DNA of 64,000 nucleotides from Salegentibacter salarius (GTDB lineage: Bacteria; Bacteroidota; Bacteroidia; Flavobacteriales; Flavobacteriaceae): contig NZ_FVZF01000015.1 in NCBI RefSeq assembly GCF_900168265.1, positions 1 to 64,000 on the forward strand, given 5' to 3'. Shown piece by piece: positions 63,213 to 64,000 of the stretch; position 1 is the first letter of the stretch, and each line of letters begins with the position of its first letter. The translations under genes were made by a program, and so were the position numbers. The notes below the pieces were generated by a model, which was not told the DNA's origin, made no database searches, and saw only the letters and a list, made by a program, of their open reading frames with translations.

Positions 63213-64000
63213 ATGGAAGAAACTTCAGCAAAAAATATAGCCGAAATATATAAGAAGCAAAGAACTTTTTTCGCTTCTCAGGAAACAAAAAGTATAGATT
63301 TTAGGCTTCAGCAGTTAAAGAAACTAAAGAAAGCTGTTCTTCAGTATGAAGATAAAGTGAATGAAGCTTTGTGGGAAGACCTACATAAATCTAAAGAGGA
63401 AGCATTTCTTACAGAGACCAGCCTGCTTATAGAAGAACTGAATTATCATATTAAGAATTTAAAAAGCTGGGCGAAACCAAAGAAAGTAGGCACACCTCTA
63501 CAAATTAAACCTTCGCGCTCAAAGATCTATTTCGAGCCTTTGGGCATTGGTTTAATAATTGCACCCTGGAATTACCCCTTTCAGCTTACACTTAATCCTT
63601 TAATTGGAGCGATTTCTGCCGGTTGCTGTGCGGTTTTAAAACCTTCGCCAGATACTCCAAATGTAGCACAGGTTATTGAAGAAATGATATCAGAACATTT
63701 CTCTTCCGAATATATTACGGTAGTTCAGGGTGGAAAGGATGCTAACCAGGAGTTGTTTAAATTTCCTTTTGATATCATGTTTTTTACCGGCAGTCCAACC
63801 GTTGGTAAAATAGTGATGAAAGCTGCCGCTGAATATTTGAGTAGGGTTGTATTGGAGTTGGGAGGTAAAAGCCCTTGTATTGTAAATAAAGATGCAAATT
63901 TAAAGATCGCCGGGAAGCGCATTGCCTGGGGGAAAATTATGAATGCAGGACAAACTTGTATTGCTCCAGATTATTTGTTAGTTCATAAAGAAGTTAAGAA
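63213..64000 (+). CDS. Aldehyde dehydrogenase, partial at window end
   Basis: At least 262 residues of an aldehyde dehydrogenase are encoded. The start (MEETSAKNIAEIYKKQRTFF) is complete, and the 3' part lies past 64000. IIAPWNYPFQLTLNPLIGA, FTGSPTVGKIV, catalytic Glu215 in LELGGKSP and nucleophile Cys249 in NAGQTCIAPDY are intact and fit the ALDH3 class, which acts on long-chain or fatty aldehydes. It starts four bases after the SDR stop and is probably co-transcribed with it. Confidence 0.93.
   Translation, partial: MEETSAKNIAEIYKKQRTFFASQETKSIDFRLQQLKKLKKAVLQYEDKVNEALWEDLHKSKEEAFLTETSLLIEELNYHIKNLKSWAKPKKVGTPLQIKPSRSKIYFEPLGIGLIIAPWNYPFQLTLNPLIGAISAGCCAVLKPSPDTPNVAQVIEEMISEHFSSEYITVVQGGKDANQELFKFPFDIMFFTGSPTVGKIVMKAAAEYLSRVVLELGGKSPCIVNKDANLKIAGKRIAWGKIMNAGQTCIAPDYLLVHKEVK

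Overview
The window looks like chromosomal DNA of a marine or halotolerant member of the Flavobacteriaceae (Bacteroidota). This rests on AT-rich sequence, many TAnnTTTG promoter elements of the Bacteroidota type, and flavobacterial families such as DUF3276, DUF4856, TonB-dependent receptors and BCCT porters. A zeaxanthin-type carotenoid cluster and a tmRNA tag reading GEDNYALAA also fit. A Gramella/Salegentibacter/Zunongwangia-like genus is my inference only. About 57 protein genes (two cut by the window edges) and one tmRNA are supported.

Positions 1-4090 look like the end of an integrated element. They hold an IS3-family insertion sequence cut by the window edge, two small unknown proteins, a Fic enzyme with a clear operator, and a tyrosine recombinase. 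The recombinase sits beside the 3' end of ssrA (4093-4492), a classic integration site. Four copies of GGTCTCGAT lie between the integrase and ssrA.

Positions 4600-40350 are mostly ordinary core genome. They include an alanine dehydrogenase/PNT-type oxidoreductase, an MpaB-type protein, a porin-BCCT-universal stress protein operon, kdsA, typA, ftsE, a TPR/beta-barrel pair, a PiT-like carrier, and an amidohydrolase. Further on are a cyclophilin-FKBP fusion, peroxiredoxin, csaA, an M14 peptidase, an ABC exporter, leucine-type dehydrogenase, nusB, yajC, pepT, pyrD and a LysE exporter. Two families of dispersed palindromic repeats are scattered here: a REP-like pair at terminators, and a hairpin array just upstream of start codons.

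Positions 40468-49254 hold an HMG-CoA lyase gene, then a four-gene cluster: DUF4856 lipoprotein, imelysin-like lipoprotein, a full-length homologue of vitamin K-dependent gamma-carboxylase (HTTM family), and a TonB-dependent receptor. guaB follows. The cluster has one strong promoter flanked by two AT-rich operator-like sites, which suggests metal-controlled uptake. The carboxylase homologue keeps the residues matching human Asn159/His160 and Lys218. This is the least understood and most interesting system here.

Positions 49355-56700 carry an OmpH/Skp-like chaperone, an SRPBCC protein, two SurA-like proteins, a MoxR ATPase and aconitase. Positions 57479-62300 carry carH-crtI-crtB-crtZ-crtY, a compact carotenoid operon led by a MerR-family regulator with an intact cobalamin-binding signature. 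Divergent from it are a short-chain dehydrogenase and an aldehyde dehydrogenase that runs off the window end.
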